From the NCBI GenBank assembly GCA_017882925.1, contig JADGOM010000114.1, positions 1 through 38,089 of the forward strand: a stretch of DNA of 38,089 nt. Reading direction: 5' to 3'. The notes beneath the pieces were generated by a model, which saw only the letters and a program-made list of their open reading frames with translations, was not told the origin of the DNA and did no database searches. Source of the stretch: Acidimicrobiia bacterium (GTDB lineage: Bacteria; Actinomycetota; Acidimicrobiia; IMCC26256; Chersky-534). Shown here piece after piece: positions 23,293 to 32,186 of this stretch (position 1 is the stretch's first letter; every line of letters begins with the position of its first letter). Made by a program: the position numbers and the translations under genes.

Positions 23293-23320
23293 TGACCGCG
23301 CGGTCAGTTGACCGCCTGAC
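23293..23320. promoter_or_regulatory. TetR-type palindromic operator cluster between acyl-CoA dehydrogenase and vanW
   Basis: TGACCGCGCGGTCA (23293-23306) is a perfect 14-bp palindrome. A further TGACC half-site follows after GT, and a TGAC close behind, giving overlapping arms. A minus-strand TACGCT -10-like box lies just downstream (23282-23277). The site is placed to control the acyl-CoA dehydrogenase and perhaps the divergent vanW gene. No regulator gene is in the window. Confidence 0.5.
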
Positions 23321-23359
23321 CCCCGTTGAGCTGGGCGCACTCGGTAGCCTGACCCGGTC

Positions 23360-25345
23360 GTGCCTCCCGACCCGCCGTCCGCCGCAACGCGGACACCACG
23401 CCCGAAGTTCGATCTCCGCCGGCTGTCGCGTCCACGCGACGACGCCGATCCCGCGCGCCCCGACGGCGCTGGCGACGGCGACGGCGACGGCGTGCACGGG
23501 ACCCACTCCCGCGGCATGGAGATCGCGGGCTACGTGGGGATCGGCGTGCTCGCGGTCGTGCTCGTCGTCGTCGGGGCGACGCTGTTGGAGCGCGTCGCCG
23601 ACCGGGGCACGGTCTACAGCGGCGTGGCCGTTCCCCAGACCGAGGTGGCCGGGAAGTCGTCCGCCGAGGCCCGCGTCGCGATCCAGGCGACCGCCGACCG
23701 CCTGGCCCACGCGCCCATCAACGCCCGGGCCGGCCGGGGCCCGAACGCGATCGCGTTGACGGTCGACCCGACCGTCATCGGCTACTCGGTCGACGTCGAC
23801 GCCACGCTCCGCGCCGCCCGGAAGGCCGGCCGCAGCCGCAACCCGCTCGACCAGCTCGGCGGGCTCCTGCTGCGCCGCGTGCGCGACGACGACGTGCCCC
23901 TGGTCTCCACCTGGGACCCCCGCAAGGTCGACGACGTGGCCGCGGCGTGGTCGCAACAGGCGTCCACCGGCGTGGCCAACGGCGACATCCGCATCGACGG
24001 CACGACCGTCACCGCGGTCGCCCCCACGGCCGGCCGCGGCATCACCGCGGCGGCCGTGCGCGCCGCGATCGTGGGCGAGCTGCGCGACGGCGGGCGGGCC
24101 ACGATCACGCTGCCGATCGGGCCGGTGAAGCCGGAGGTCGGCCGGGCCGCGGTGCGGCGGGCGCTGGCCCAGGCCCGGGCGATGCTGGCCGCGCCCACCG
24201 ACGTGGCCGTCGGCACGGCCACGATGGTCATCACCCCCGAGCAGCTCGCGCCGGCGATGGTCACCAACCCCACCCGCAAGGGCCTCGCGATCACCGTCGA
24301 CAGCGCCAAGCTGCGCACGTCGATGGGCGCCGCGATCACGCCCTACGAAGTGGCGCCCAAGGACGCCGACTGGGTGGCCGCCGCCGACAACAGCGTCACC
24401 ATCTCGCCCGCGGTCGTCGGGCAGGGCATCGACCTCGACGCGGTGGGCCGCGCGATCGCGCGGGGGTCGCACCGCGTCACCGCCACGCTGCTGCCGATTC
24501 CTCCGGCGCGCACCACGGAGTGGGCCGCGAAGCAACACATCACCGCGCTCGTGGGCACGTTCACCACCAACCACCCGTGCTGCCTGCCACGCGTGCAGAA
24601 CATCCACCATGCGGCCGACTTGGTGAACGGCACCGTCGTCGAGGCGGGCCAGACCTTCTCGCTCAACGACAAGCTCGGCCCGCGCACCGCGGAGTCGGGC
24701 TACCAGAAGGCGCCGGTGTTCGCGGAGGGCGAGGGCTTCTTCGACGACTTCGGCGGGGGCATCAGCCAGTTCACGACCACGCTCTTCAACGCCGAGTTCA
24801 TCGCCGGGTACAAGGACGTGACCCACACCCCGCACTCGATCTACATCACGCGCTACCCGGAGGGGCGCGAAGCCACGATCAACTACGGCTCCATCGACCT
24901 CAAGTTCCAGAACGACACCGCCTCCGGGCTGCTCATCCGCACCAGCTACACCAACACGTCGATCACCGTGTCGATCTACGGGAACATGGGCGGCCGGACC
25001 GTGAAGCTCACCGGCCCCAACGAGATCGACAAGAAGCCGCCCGGCACCAAGTGCACCAACGACCCGACGCTGCCGGCGGGGACCGAGAAGGTGACGACGC
25101 CCGGGTACCCGGAGATCCACGTCGAGAACCTGCGCGACATCGCCGAACCGGGCAAGCCCGACCGCCACGAGCGCTACACGTGGCACTACCAGAACGTCGA
25201 CACCGTCGCCCAGTGCGGGACGGGCGCGCCCCTGGCCCCCGGGACCGCGCTCCCGAAGGGCCTGATCCCTTCCACCGCGCCCCCGGCGGCGACCACGGCC
25301 CCTCCGGCGACGCCCCCCACCACCACGGCCCCACCCGCCCATTGA
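23360..25345 (+). CDS. VanW-family membrane-anchored cell wall protein
   Basis: A 661-residue protein that starts at GTG 23360. An acidic, GD-repeat-rich cytoplasmic N-terminus is followed by a single membrane span (about residues 55-77, GYVGIGVLAVVLVVVGATLL). Next is a peptidoglycan-binding-4-like region, repeated twice, then a VanW domain (FTTNHPCCLPRVQNIHHAADLVNGTVVEAGQTFS). The VanW block includes GGGISQFTTTLFNAEF and the HSIYITRYPEGREATINY segment. A Pro/Thr-rich tail ends the chain. VanW-type proteins occur in vancomycin clusters and as general wall proteins; their biochemistry is not established. A role in peptidoglycan binding is inference. It is the first gene of the plus-strand run. 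Confidence 0.93.
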   Translation: MPPDPPSAATRTPRPKFDLRRLSRPRDDADPARPDGAGDGDGDGVHGTHSRGMEIAGYVGIGVLAVVLVVVGATLLERVADRGTVYSGVAVPQTEVAGKSSAEARVAIQATADRLAHAPINARAGRGPNAIALTVDPTVIGYSVDVDATLRAARKAGRSRNPLDQLGGLLLRRVRDDDVPLVSTWDPRKVDDVAAAWSQQASTGVANGDIRIDGTTVTAVAPTAGRGITAAAVRAAIVGELRDGGRATITLPIGPVKPEVGRAAVRRALAQARAMLAAPTDVAVGTATMVITPEQLAPAMVTNPTRKGLAITVDSAKLRTSMGAAITPYEVAPKDADWVAAADNSVTISPAVVGQGIDLDAVGRAIARGSHRVTATLLPIPPARTTEWAAKQHITALVGTFTTNHPCCLPRVQNIHHAADLVNGTVVEAGQTFSLNDKLGPRTAESGYQKAPVFAEGEGFFDDFGGGISQFTTTLFNAEFIAGYKDVTHTPHSIYITRYPEGREATINYGSIDLKFQNDTASGLLIRTSYTNTSITVSIYGNMGGRTVKLTGPNEIDKKPPGTKCTNDPTLPAGTEKVTTPGYPEIHVENLRDIAEPGKPDRHERYTWHYQNVDTVAQCGTGAPLAPGTALPKGLIPSTAPPAATTAPPATPPTTTAPPAH

Positions 25346-25375
25346 CGGGAGAGCCGGCCACGGAGCGCAGCCGAT

Positions 25376-25414
25376 TCCGAATCCGGGCGAGCCGGACTGT
25401 CTGCCCGATTCGGA
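25376..25414 (+). terminator. Stem-loop after vanW
   Basis: TCCGAATCCGGGC (25376-25388) and GCCCGATTCGGA (25403-25414) pair as a 12-bp stem with one bulge around a 14-nt loop. It lies 30 bp after the vanW stop. It could be a vanW terminator or part of the leader of the following gene. The rest of the 25346-25521 interval has no supported feature. Confidence 0.35.
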
Positions 25415-25521
25415 TAATCCGCCTATAGAGGGCCGCAGAATCGCCCGAAACAGCAGGGTCGAAGGACTGTCGAACACGGAGAGTGCTCAAGCGGTGCCAT
25501 GAGTTCTCCGATGTTCCTGCC

Positions 25522-26892
25522 ATGCAGACAGGGCGGAGGATCCGGCACCGCGCGCTCGCCGCCATCACGGCGGGGCTCCTCGGTGCCGCGATGCTGGTGG
25601 CGGCCAACCCGGCGCCCGCCCACGCCGTCAACGCCCAGGGCTTCGGCTCGGCGCCCACGCCTCTCGCCAAGCCGGTCGTCGGCATGGCCGCGACGCCGAG
25701 CGGCAACGGCTACTGGCTCGTCGCCTCCGACGGCGGCATCTTCACCTTCGGCGACGCGGCCTTCAAGGGCTCCGCCGGTGACATCCGCCTCAACCAGCCG
25801 ATCGTGGGCATGGCCCCGACGCCGAGCGGCAACGGCTACTGGCTCGTCGCCTCCGACGGCGGCATCTTCACCTTCGGCGACGCGCGGTTCGTCGGCAGCG
25901 CCGGCAACATCCGCCTCAACCAGCCGATCGTGGGCATGGCCGCGACGCCGAGCGGCAACGGCTACTGGCTCGTCGCCTCCGACGGCGGCATCTTCACCTT
26001 CGGCGACGCCCGGTTCGTCGGCAGCGCCGGCGCGCTCCCGCTGAAGCAACCCATCGTGGGCATGGCGGCGACGAGCGGCGGCAAGGGCTACTGGCTCGCC
26101 GCGGCCGACGGCGGCATCTTCACCTTCGGCGACGCGCCCTTCCTCGGCAGCGCCGGCGCGCTCCCGCTCCGCCAGCCCGTCACCGGCATGGCCCCGAGCC
26201 CCAGCGGCCACGGCTACTGGCTCGTCGCCCGCGACGGCGGCATCTTCAACTACGGCGACGCGGTCTTCGCCGGCGCCGGCAACGCGTGCACCAACTCGCC
26301 GGCGATGGCGATGGCGGCGTCGCACAACGTCAACGGCTACTGGATCGCCAACAACGCCGGGAGCGTCGCGGCCTTCGCCCCGGGCCAGACCGGCGGCACC
26401 CTCACCTGCGCCCTGGGTGGCGGCGGGGGCGGCGCGGCCGAGAGCGCGCTCTCCCGCGACTACTTCAACCGGCTCAACGACGAGCGCGCGGCCCGCGGGC
26501 TCCCGGCCCTCGGCTGGGACGACGGGCTGGCGTCGCGGTCGCACGACTGGTCGGTCGGGATGGGCAACTCGAAGAACTTCGCCCACTCCGATCTCAACCC
26601 GCTGCTCAGCCGGTTCAGCGCCGCGGCCGAGAACATCGCGACGGGCAGCGCGGGCGTGACCGCCGACGCGATCCACGTCGCGTGGATGAAGTCGGACCAC
26701 CACCGCGAGAACATGCTCGCCGGGAACCTCGACGTCGTCGGGATCGGCACCTACTGCGCCCCCGACGGCTCGATGTGGGTCACCGAGGAGTTCGGGCGCT
26801 TCCCCAACTCCACCAAGCCGAGCGGCTTCCCGACCTCGCCCCCGCCGGTGGACCCGATCGTGCGGGCGGACAAGAGCGATCTCCACTGCTGA
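25522..26892 (+). CDS. Secreted CAP-domain protein with [10 protein letters not shown] repeats
   Basis: A 456-residue exported protein. The signal peptide is [20 protein letters not shown]...APAHA. Five clear copies of a 42-residue repeat ([17 protein letters not shown]...) and one degenerate copy ([14 protein letters not shown]) fill about residues 40-295. A C-terminal CAP/SCP domain follows: [54 protein letters not shown] and [15 protein letters not shown] domains bind lipids or act as secreted effectors. The domain order suggests a repeat platform anchoring or presenting the CAP domain. The start is uncertain: a GTG at 25483 would add 13 residues but spoils the signal peptide. Confidence 0.9.
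   Translation: MQTGRRIRHRALAAITAGLLGAAMLVAANPAPAHAVNAQGFGSAPTPLAKPVVGMAATPSGNGYWLVASDGGIFTFGDAAFKGSAGDIRLNQPIVGMAPTPSGNGYWLVASDGGIFTFGDARFVGSAGNIRLNQPIVGMAATPSGNGYWLVASDGGIFTFGDARFVGSAGALPLKQPIVGMAATSGGKGYWLAAADGGIFTFGDAPFLGSAGALPLRQPVTGMAPSPSGHGYWLVARDGGIFNYGDAVFAGAGNACTNSPAMAMAASHNVNGYWIANNAGSVAAFAPGQTGGTLTCALGGGGGGAAESALSRDYFNRLNDERAARGLPALGWDDGLASRSHDWSVGMGNSKNFAHSDLNPLLSRFSAAAENIATGSAGVTADAIHVAWMKSDHHRENMLAGNLDVVGIGTYCAPDGSMWVTEEFGRFPNSTKPSGFPTSPPPVDPIVRADKSDLHC
25672..26380 (+). repeat. Coding tandem repeat, five 126-bp units plus a degenerate sixth
   Basis: GGCTACTGG recurs at about 25708, 25834, 25960, 26086, 26212 and 26338, a period of exactly 126 bp. The first three units are nearly identical over long stretches of DNA. 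The unit length equals that of the minus-strand array at 7634-8380, so both genes carry the same repeat family. Confidence 0.9.
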
Positions 26893-26949
26893 CCCGGTCC
26901 GCCCGGCGCGCGCCGCGGGCGTGAACCGGCCCACCCGTAGGCGCGGCCC

Positions 26950-27936
26950 ATGATCACCGTGAGGATCTACCGGCCGACGTCGGACGCACCCGAGTCCACG
27001 TCGATCGACGCGATCTCGGTACCGGGCCCGGGCGGCCTGCTGTGGGTCGACGTCGAGCACGCCGAGCCGGGCGAGCTCGACGCGGTGTGCAGGAAGCTCG
27101 ACATCAGCCCGATCGCGGCCGAAGACCTCGTCCACGGCAACCAGCGCACGAAGCTCGAGCGGTTCGGCAACCAGTTCCACGTGGCCGTCCACGACGTCGA
27201 GCTCGACGGCACGCACTCGCAGGCCCGGGAGATCGACCTCATGTTCGGCAAGGACTGGCTCCTGTCGGTCCGCCAACCCGGTGAGGACGGCACCCCACCG
27301 CTCCCCCCGATGCCGGTCGACGACGTCGTGACGCGCTTCGAGCGCCAGCGGGCCGAGCAGCGGTCGTGCGACGTCGGGCTCCTGCTGTGGGCGTTCCTCG
27401 ACGTGGTGGTCGACAAGTACTTCGCGATCACCGAGGGCGTCGACAACCAGCTCGACGACATCGAGGAGGTGGTGTTCGACCCGCACAGCGACGACGACGT
27501 GCCGCGCCAGATCTTCGACATGCGCCGGACGCTGGTCCGGTTCCGCCGTTCGGCGGCGCCCATGCGCGAGGTCGTGAGCGAGGTGCTCCGGCACGAGGAC
27601 GAGACCATCGGCGACGAAGCGCTCATGCACTTCCAGGACGTCTACGACCACGTGCTGCGGATCATCGACCTGGTGGAGAGCCAGCGCGACCTGCTCAACG
27701 GGCTCCTCGAGGCCCGGCTCTCCATCATCAACAACCGCATGAACGAGGTGATGAAGGCGACCTCGAGCTGGGGCGCGATCCTCATCGTCGCCACGCTGAT
27801 CTCGGGGATCTACGGCATGAACTTCATCAAGATCCCGCTGGCGAAGTGGGAGAACGGCTTCTGGCTCGCGATGGGCCTCATGGTCGTGGTGACGGTCGGG
27901 CTCTGGGCCGCCTTCAAGCGCCGTCGCTGGTTGTGA
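26950..27936 (+). CDS. corA: CorA-family magnesium/cobalt transporter
   Basis: A 328-residue CorA channel that moves Mg2+ (and Co2+) into the cell as a pentamer. The cytoplasmic funnel occupies the N-terminal two thirds. The long helix is visible around LINGLLEARLSIINNRMNEVM-type sequence (LLNGLLEARLSIINNR). Two C-terminal membrane segments bracket the diagnostic YGMNF motif. The ATG at 26950 is followed by a typical start. The gene lies after the CAP-protein gene, and its 3' end overlaps the convergent P-type ATPase by 23 bp. Confidence 0.96.
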   Translation: MITVRIYRPTSDAPESTSIDAISVPGPGGLLWVDVEHAEPGELDAVCRKLDISPIAAEDLVHGNQRTKLERFGNQFHVAVHDVELDGTHSQAREIDLMFGKDWLLSVRQPGEDGTPPLPPMPVDDVVTRFERQRAEQRSCDVGLLLWAFLDVVVDKYFAITEGVDNQLDDIEEVVFDPHSDDDVPRQIFDMRRTLVRFRRSAAPMREVVSEVLRHEDETIGDEALMHFQDVYDHVLRIIDLVESQRDLLNGLLEARLSIINNRMNEVMKATSSWGAILIVATLISGIYGMNFIKIPLAKWENGFWLAMGLMVVVTVGLWAAFKRRRWL

Positions 27937-30412
27937 CGGGCCGGCGCCGGTCGCGGATCCGGTTGCCGAGCTGCACCGCGCGGTAGCCCGACTCGATCAC
28001 CGCGGCGGCGATCGCGGCGATCACCACCGTCTGCACCAGGACCGCGTCGGGCGGGAGGCGCAGCGCGAAGTAGTCGGCGACGGGCGGCACCACCAGCGCG
28101 AGCGCACCGAAGCCGGCCACCGAGCCCACGAGGACCGCGCGCCAGAGGGTGAACGGCCGCGCCAGCAGCACCAGGATCCACAGGCCGACGATCATGAGCA
28201 CGATCGTGGCCGCGGTCTTGGTCTCGAGCTGGATCAGGTGGCGGGCGTGCGCGGAGCGGTGGCCCGACGCGGTGGTGATGAGGTCCCAGCGCGCGAGGGC
28301 GTAGGCCAGGAACGCGGCCGCGCCCGCGACCAGGCCCGCGGGCACCGCGAACTCGAGGACGCGGCGCAGGAAGCCCGGCAGGTAGCGGCGGGTGTTGGGC
28401 GCGAGCGCGAGGAAGAACGACGGCACCCCGATGGTGACCGTGTCGATGAGCGTGAGGTGCCGTGGGAGGAGCGGGTACGCCCACCCGGCCGCGAACACGC
28501 GGCTGCACACGATGAGGACGGCGAGCAGCATCGCCCACACCGTCTTGGTGACAAACAGGTTGGCGACCCGCTCGATGTTGGCGATCACCCGCCGGCCCTC
28601 GGCCACGACCCCCGGCAGCTTGGCGAACTTGCCGTCGAGCAGGACGAGCTGAGCGACCGCACGCGTCGCCGCCGCCCCCGATCCCATGGCGACACCGATG
28701 TCGGCGTCCTTGAGGGCCATGGCGTCGTTGACGCCGTCGCCCGTCATCGCGACGACGTGGCCCCGTGCCTGCAGCGCCTTCACCATCGCCCGCTTCTGCT
28801 GGGGCGTCACCCGGCCGAACACGCTGTGCTCCTCGAGCACCGCGCCCAGCTCGGTCTCGTCCTCGGGCAGCCGGCGGGCGTCGAACGGGTCCCGGCCGTC
28901 GTCGAGGCCCACCCGGCGCGCCACCGCGCCGACGGTGCGCGGGTTGTCGCCCGAGATCACCTTCAGGGTCACGCCCTGCTCGGTGAAGTACGCGAGGGTC
29001 TCCTCGGCGTCGGGCCGGATCTGCTCCTCGAACAGCACCAGGGCCACCGGCACCAGCGCGGCCGGGAGCGACTCACCGTCGAGCGGGGCATCGGTGTGCC
29101 CGAGCAGGAGCACCCGGTCACCGGTGGCCGCGAGCTCGTTCGCCTCGGCCCGGCCGGGGTCCTCGTCGCCGGCGTCGGGCAGCACCATCTCCGGCGCGCC
29201 CATGACCCACGTGCCGTGGCCGTCGAACGCGGCGGCACTCCACTTCCGCTTGGAGGAGAACGCGACCGAACCGGTGCGGGACCAGCCCTCGGGCCGGTCG
29301 ATCACCGCGGCGATCGCCTCCGCGGTGGCGTTCGCGTTCGGGTCGTCGGCGAGCGCACCCAACGCGGCCTGGACCGCGGCCTCGTCGCCCCCGCCGAGCA
29401 GGACGGAACGCTCGAAGGTGATGCGGCCCTCGGTGAGCGTGCCGGTCTTGTCGAGGCACACGATGTCGACCCGAGCGAGCCCTTCGACGGCCACGAGCTC
29501 CTGCACCAGCACCTCCCGGCGCGCGAGCTTGATCGCGGCGATCGCGAAGGCCCCGCTCGTGAGGAGCACCAGCCCTTGCGGCACCATGCCGACCACGCCC
29601 GCGACCGTGGCGATGAGCGCGTTCTGCACGCTCGTTCCCCGCGCCGCGAGCTGGCTCCACAGCAGCAGGCCGGAGATGGGGACGATGGCGTAGGTGATGT
29701 AGCGCAGCAGCGTGTTGATGCCGTCGCGCAGCTCGGAGCGCGCCGGGCTGAACTCCTTCACCCCGGCCGCGAGCTTGCGCGCGTAGGCGTCGTTGCCGAC
29801 CGCGGTCGCCTGGAAGCGGCCCGAGCCCGAGACGACGATGCTGCCCGAGAGCAGGTCGGTGCCCTCGGTCTTGTCGACGGGATCCGACTCGCCGGTGAGC
29901 AGCGACTCGTCGACCTGCAGACCGGTCGCGCTGCGCACCACCCCGTCGGCCGGGACCTGGTCACCGCTGCGCACCTCGAGCAGGTCGTCGAGCACGACGG
30001 TCTCGATGGCGACCTCGGACAGCTGCGCGCCGCGGACCACCCGCGCCCGGGGCGCGCTGAGGACCGCGAGCCGGTCGAGGGTGCGCTTGCTGTAGAGCTC
30101 CTGCGCGATGCCGATGGCCGAGTTCGCGATCAGAATGATGCCGAACAGGCCGTCCCGGTAGTCGCCGAGGACGAAGACCACGGCCAGCATCACGCCGAGG
30201 ATGGCGTTGAAGCGGGTGAACACGTTGGTGCGGACGATCTGCACCACGGTTCGGCTGGTGCGCTCGTCCGCCTCGTTGGTCTGCCCGCGCTCGACCCGCT
30301 GCCCGACCTCGGGGTCGGAGAGGCCCGCCGGTCCGGTCACGAAGGTGTCGACGGCCGGAGCCGTCGGGAGTCCGGGGTTCCCCGGTGCCGTCGGCGCGGT
30401 CACGGATCGCAC
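27914..30412 (-). CDS. CtpE-like P-type cation ATPase
   Basis: An 832-residue P-type ATPase that pumps cations across the membrane. The phosphorylation site D321-KTGTLTEG, the actuator motif LLTGESDPVD (about 171-180) and the hinge GDGVNDAMALKDADIGVAMGSGA are intact. TM4 reads VPQGLVLLTS, where the common form in calcium pumps is PEGL. The flanking LVQELVAVEGLARVDIVCLDKTGTLT is close to my memory of mycobacterial CtpE (a calcium pump), so a CtpE-like calcium or magnesium role is inferred. The start GTG at 30412 is uncertain; GTG 30403 is the alternative. It converges on corA. Confidence 0.93.
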   Translation of the reverse strand: MRSVTAPTAPGNPGLPTAPAVDTFVTGPAGLSDPEVGQRVERGQTNEADERTSRTVVQIVRTNVFTRFNAILGVMLAVVFVLGDYRDGLFGIILIANSAIGIAQELYSKRTLDRLAVLSAPRARVVRGAQLSEVAIETVVLDDLLEVRSGDQVPADGVVRSATGLQVDESLLTGESDPVDKTEGTDLLSGSIVVSGSGRFQATAVGNDAYARKLAAGVKEFSPARSELRDGINTLLRYITYAIVPISGLLLWSQLAARGTSVQNALIATVAGVVGMVPQGLVLLTSGAFAIAAIKLARREVLVQELVAVEGLARVDIVCLDKTGTLTEGRITFERSVLLGGGDEAAVQAALGALADDPNANATAEAIAAVIDRPEGWSRTGSVAFSSKRKWSAAAFDGHGTWVMGAPEMVLPDAGDEDPGRAEANELAATGDRVLLLGHTDAPLDGESLPAALVPVALVLFEEQIRPDAEETLAYFTEQGVTLKVISGDNPRTVGAVARRVGLDDGRDPFDARRLPEDETELGAVLEEHSVFGRVTPQQKRAMVKALQARGHVVAMTGDGVNDAMALKDADIGVAMGSGAAATRAVAQLVLLDGKFAKLPGVVAEGRRVIANIERVANLFVTKTVWAMLLAVLIVCSRVFAAGWAYPLLPRHLTLIDTVTIGVPSFFLALAPNTRRYLPGFLRRVLEFAVPAGLVAGAAAFLAYALARWDLITTASGHRSAHARHLIQLETKTAATIVLMIVGLWILVLLARPFTLWRAVLVGSVAGFGALALVVPPVADYFALRLPPDAVLVQTVVIAAIAAAVIESGYRAVQLGNRIRDRRRPVTTSDGA

Positions 30413-30481
30413 GCTAGTGGCTCCCCTGACCTGCGGCTGTGGTCAAATGTCGGGACTGCCAGCCGACGTTGCGGGGGGACC

Positions 30482-31813
30482 ATGACGGTCATCGGCGAAC
30501 GAACCGGGCTCGAGCGCACGATGGCGTTCGGGGCCGACGTCATCCCGCGGGAGCGCTTCACGTCGGTGGCGTTCCTGGAGCTCGAGTACGAGCGGCTCTG
30601 GGGCCGCGTGTGGCAGATCGCGTGCCGCCTCGAGGAGATCCCGAACCCGGGCGACTTCGTCGAGTACACGATCGGCGACCGGTCCGCGCTCGTCGTCCGC
30701 GATGCCACCGGCGCGGTCAACGCGTTCGCCAACACCTGCCCGCACCGCGGCACCCGCCTCGGCGACGGCTGCGGCAGCTTCCGCGGCGAGATCCGCTGCC
30801 GCTTCCACGGCTGGCGCTGGGACCTCGAGGGCAACAACACGTTCATCCTCGACGACCACGAGTTCCCGCCGATGACCGACGAGGAGACCGCGCTGGCGCC
30901 GCTCACCGTCGACACGTGGGGTGGGTTCGTGTTCATCCACTTCGGCGCCGACCCCGAGCCGCTGCTCGACTTCCTCGCCCCGATCCCCGCGCTCATGGAC
31001 CCGTACCGGCCCGAGCGGATGCGGTACACGGGCCTGAAGCGCACGATCATGCCGGCCAACTGGAAGGTGGTCATCGACGCGTTCAACGAGGGCTACCACC
31101 TCTCGGCCACGCACCCCGAGCTGCTGCAGTGGAAGGACGACGCCGCGCTCGAGTACGAGGTGTACGCGACGCATACGCGCTACGGCGGCGCGGGCGAGCC
31201 CAAGCCGAGCCCCAGGTTGGGCATCGACCCGAGCGAGGTCGACCAGACCGAGCTGCTCGCCCGCAAGATCCAGGACCTGATCGACAACCTGCCCGGCTAC
31301 TTCGGGCCCGACGACCTCGCCGCGCTCGGCGAGGTCGCCCGCACGCCGCTGCCCGAGGACGTCACCGCGGGCGACTACTACCTCAACCGCCGGCGGACCG
31401 GTGCGGTGGCCCGGGGGCTCGACTGGACGCACCTGAGCGACGAGCAGGTGCTCGGCGGCGACGACGTGCTGATGTTCCCGAGCGTGCTCGGGCCCGCGGT
31501 CGCCGGCGGATGGTTCCTCTACCGCTGCCGCCCCAACGGGATGGACCCGAACTCGTCCATCTTCGAGCTCTGGACCCTGGACGAGCGGACCGTCGACGCG
31601 CCCGAGACCCCGATGCCGGAGGTCCAGGTGTTCCCCGATCCGAAGGCGCACGACTGGGGCCTCATCGTGAACCAGGACGTCGACAACTTCGAGGCGATCC
31701 AGACCGGATTGCGGGTACCGGGCCGCGGGCTGCACTGGAACCGGCGCCAGGAGATGGGCGTGCGCCGCTTCCACGAGGTGCTCGACCGCTACCTGTTCGA
31801 CGCCCCCACCTGA
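30482..31813 (+). CDS. Rieske [2Fe-2S] aromatic-ring-hydroxylating dioxygenase, large subunit
   Basis: A 443-residue oxygenase alpha subunit. The Rieske domain has Cys86-x-His88 in NTCPHRGTRLG and Cys106-x2-His109 in CRFHGWRWD. The mononuclear iron site shows NEGYHLSATHPE (His206, His211), and the third ligand is probably in NQDVDNFEAIQ. Such enzymes add O2 to aromatic, sterol-like or other substrates and need a ferredoxin partner, here the next gene. A GGGGGG sequence precedes ATG 30482. No small beta subunit follows, as in homomultimeric members. The track's long upstream extension is shadow sequence antisense to the ATPase. Confidence 0.95.
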   Translation: MTVIGERTGLERTMAFGADVIPRERFTSVAFLELEYERLWGRVWQIACRLEEIPNPGDFVEYTIGDRSALVVRDATGAVNAFANTCPHRGTRLGDGCGSFRGEIRCRFHGWRWDLEGNNTFILDDHEFPPMTDEETALAPLTVDTWGGFVFIHFGADPEPLLDFLAPIPALMDPYRPERMRYTGLKRTIMPANWKVVIDAFNEGYHLSATHPELLQWKDDAALEYEVYATHTRYGGAGEPKPSPRLGIDPSEVDQTELLARKIQDLIDNLPGYFGPDDLAALGEVARTPLPEDVTAGDYYLNRRRTGAVARGLDWTHLSDEQVLGGDDVLMFPSVLGPAVAGGWFLYRCRPNGMDPNSSIFELWTLDERTVDAPETPMPEVQVFPDPKAHDWGLIVNQDVDNFEAIQTGLRVPGRGLHWNRRQEMGVRRFHEVLDRYLFDAPT

Positions 31814-32142
31814 TCGGGGCTGTCATCGTCCGGGTCGAGCCGTCGGGCATCGAGATCGAGGTGCACGACGGCGAGACGCTGATGGCCGCGGCCGAGCGCT
31901 CCGGCTACCGGTGGCCGACGGTCTGCGGCGGCCTCGCGGAATGCGGCACGTGCGCGGTGCGGATCGTCGGCGCCGCGCCCGACGGCCTCCCGCCGCCTGC
32001 GGCACCCGAGGCCGACCGGCTCGCGACCCTGCCCGACCGCAAGCTCCACCCCGACGCCGGGTTCCGCCTCGCCTGCCAGCTGCGGCCCGCGGCCGTCGAC
32101 GGCCTCGTCGTCCACAAGAAGGGCGTCCGCCCAGCCCGGTGA
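31810..32142 (+). CDS. Adrenodoxin-type [2Fe-2S] ferredoxin with non-canonical start
   Basis: A ferredoxin of about 110 residues that would pass electrons to the preceding Rieske oxygenase. The cluster ligands are C-x5-C-x2-C in PTVCGGLAECGTC with a fourth Cys in FRLACQL. The frame is unmistakable (VRVEPSGIEIEVHDGETLMAAAERSGY). It has no ATG, GTG or TTG at a place that keeps the first beta strand. The first in-frame start-like codon is CTG at 31810, overlapping the upstream TGA as CTGA, which mirrors the GTGA/ATGA overlaps elsewhere in this window. The GTG at 31861 would delete the first strand. The start is therefore provisional; a sequencing error is the alternative. It converges on the LCP gene. 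Confidence 0.88.
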   Translation: MIGAVIVRVEPSGIEIEVHDGETLMAAAERSGYRWPTVCGGLAECGTCAVRIVGAAPDGLPPPAAPEADRLATLPDRKLHPDAGFRLACQLRPAAVDGLVVHKKGVRPAR

Positions 32143-32152
32143 CCGACGCGGC

Positions 32153-32186
32153 GCCCGACGCGACGCGGGATCGCCGACCGTCGGGC
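32153..32186. terminator. Stem-loop between convergent ferredoxin and LCP genes
   Basis: GCCCGAC (32153-32159) and GTCGGGC (32180-32186) form a 7-bp stem with a 20-nt loop. It sits exactly in the 44-bp gap between the two stops and can serve either direction. There is no T-tract. Confidence 0.4.

Noticed and set aside
25415-25521. Possible riboswitch in the leader of the CAP-domain gene
   Set aside because: A short CGGAGA/TCTCCG pairing is visible, but no conserved ligand-binding core (for example of the ydaO c-di-AMP class) could be recognised.
26900-26925. CGGCGCGCGCCG palindrome between the CAP gene and corA
   Set aside because: A 12-bp all-GC palindrome is expected by chance at this base composition and is not extended by flanking symmetry.
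28238-30481. 748-codon N-terminal extension of the Rieske oxygenase frame (track 28238-31813)
   Set aside because: It is the antisense shadow of the P-type ATPase, with low-complexity Arg/His/Gly composition. The Rieske protein begins at ATG 30482.
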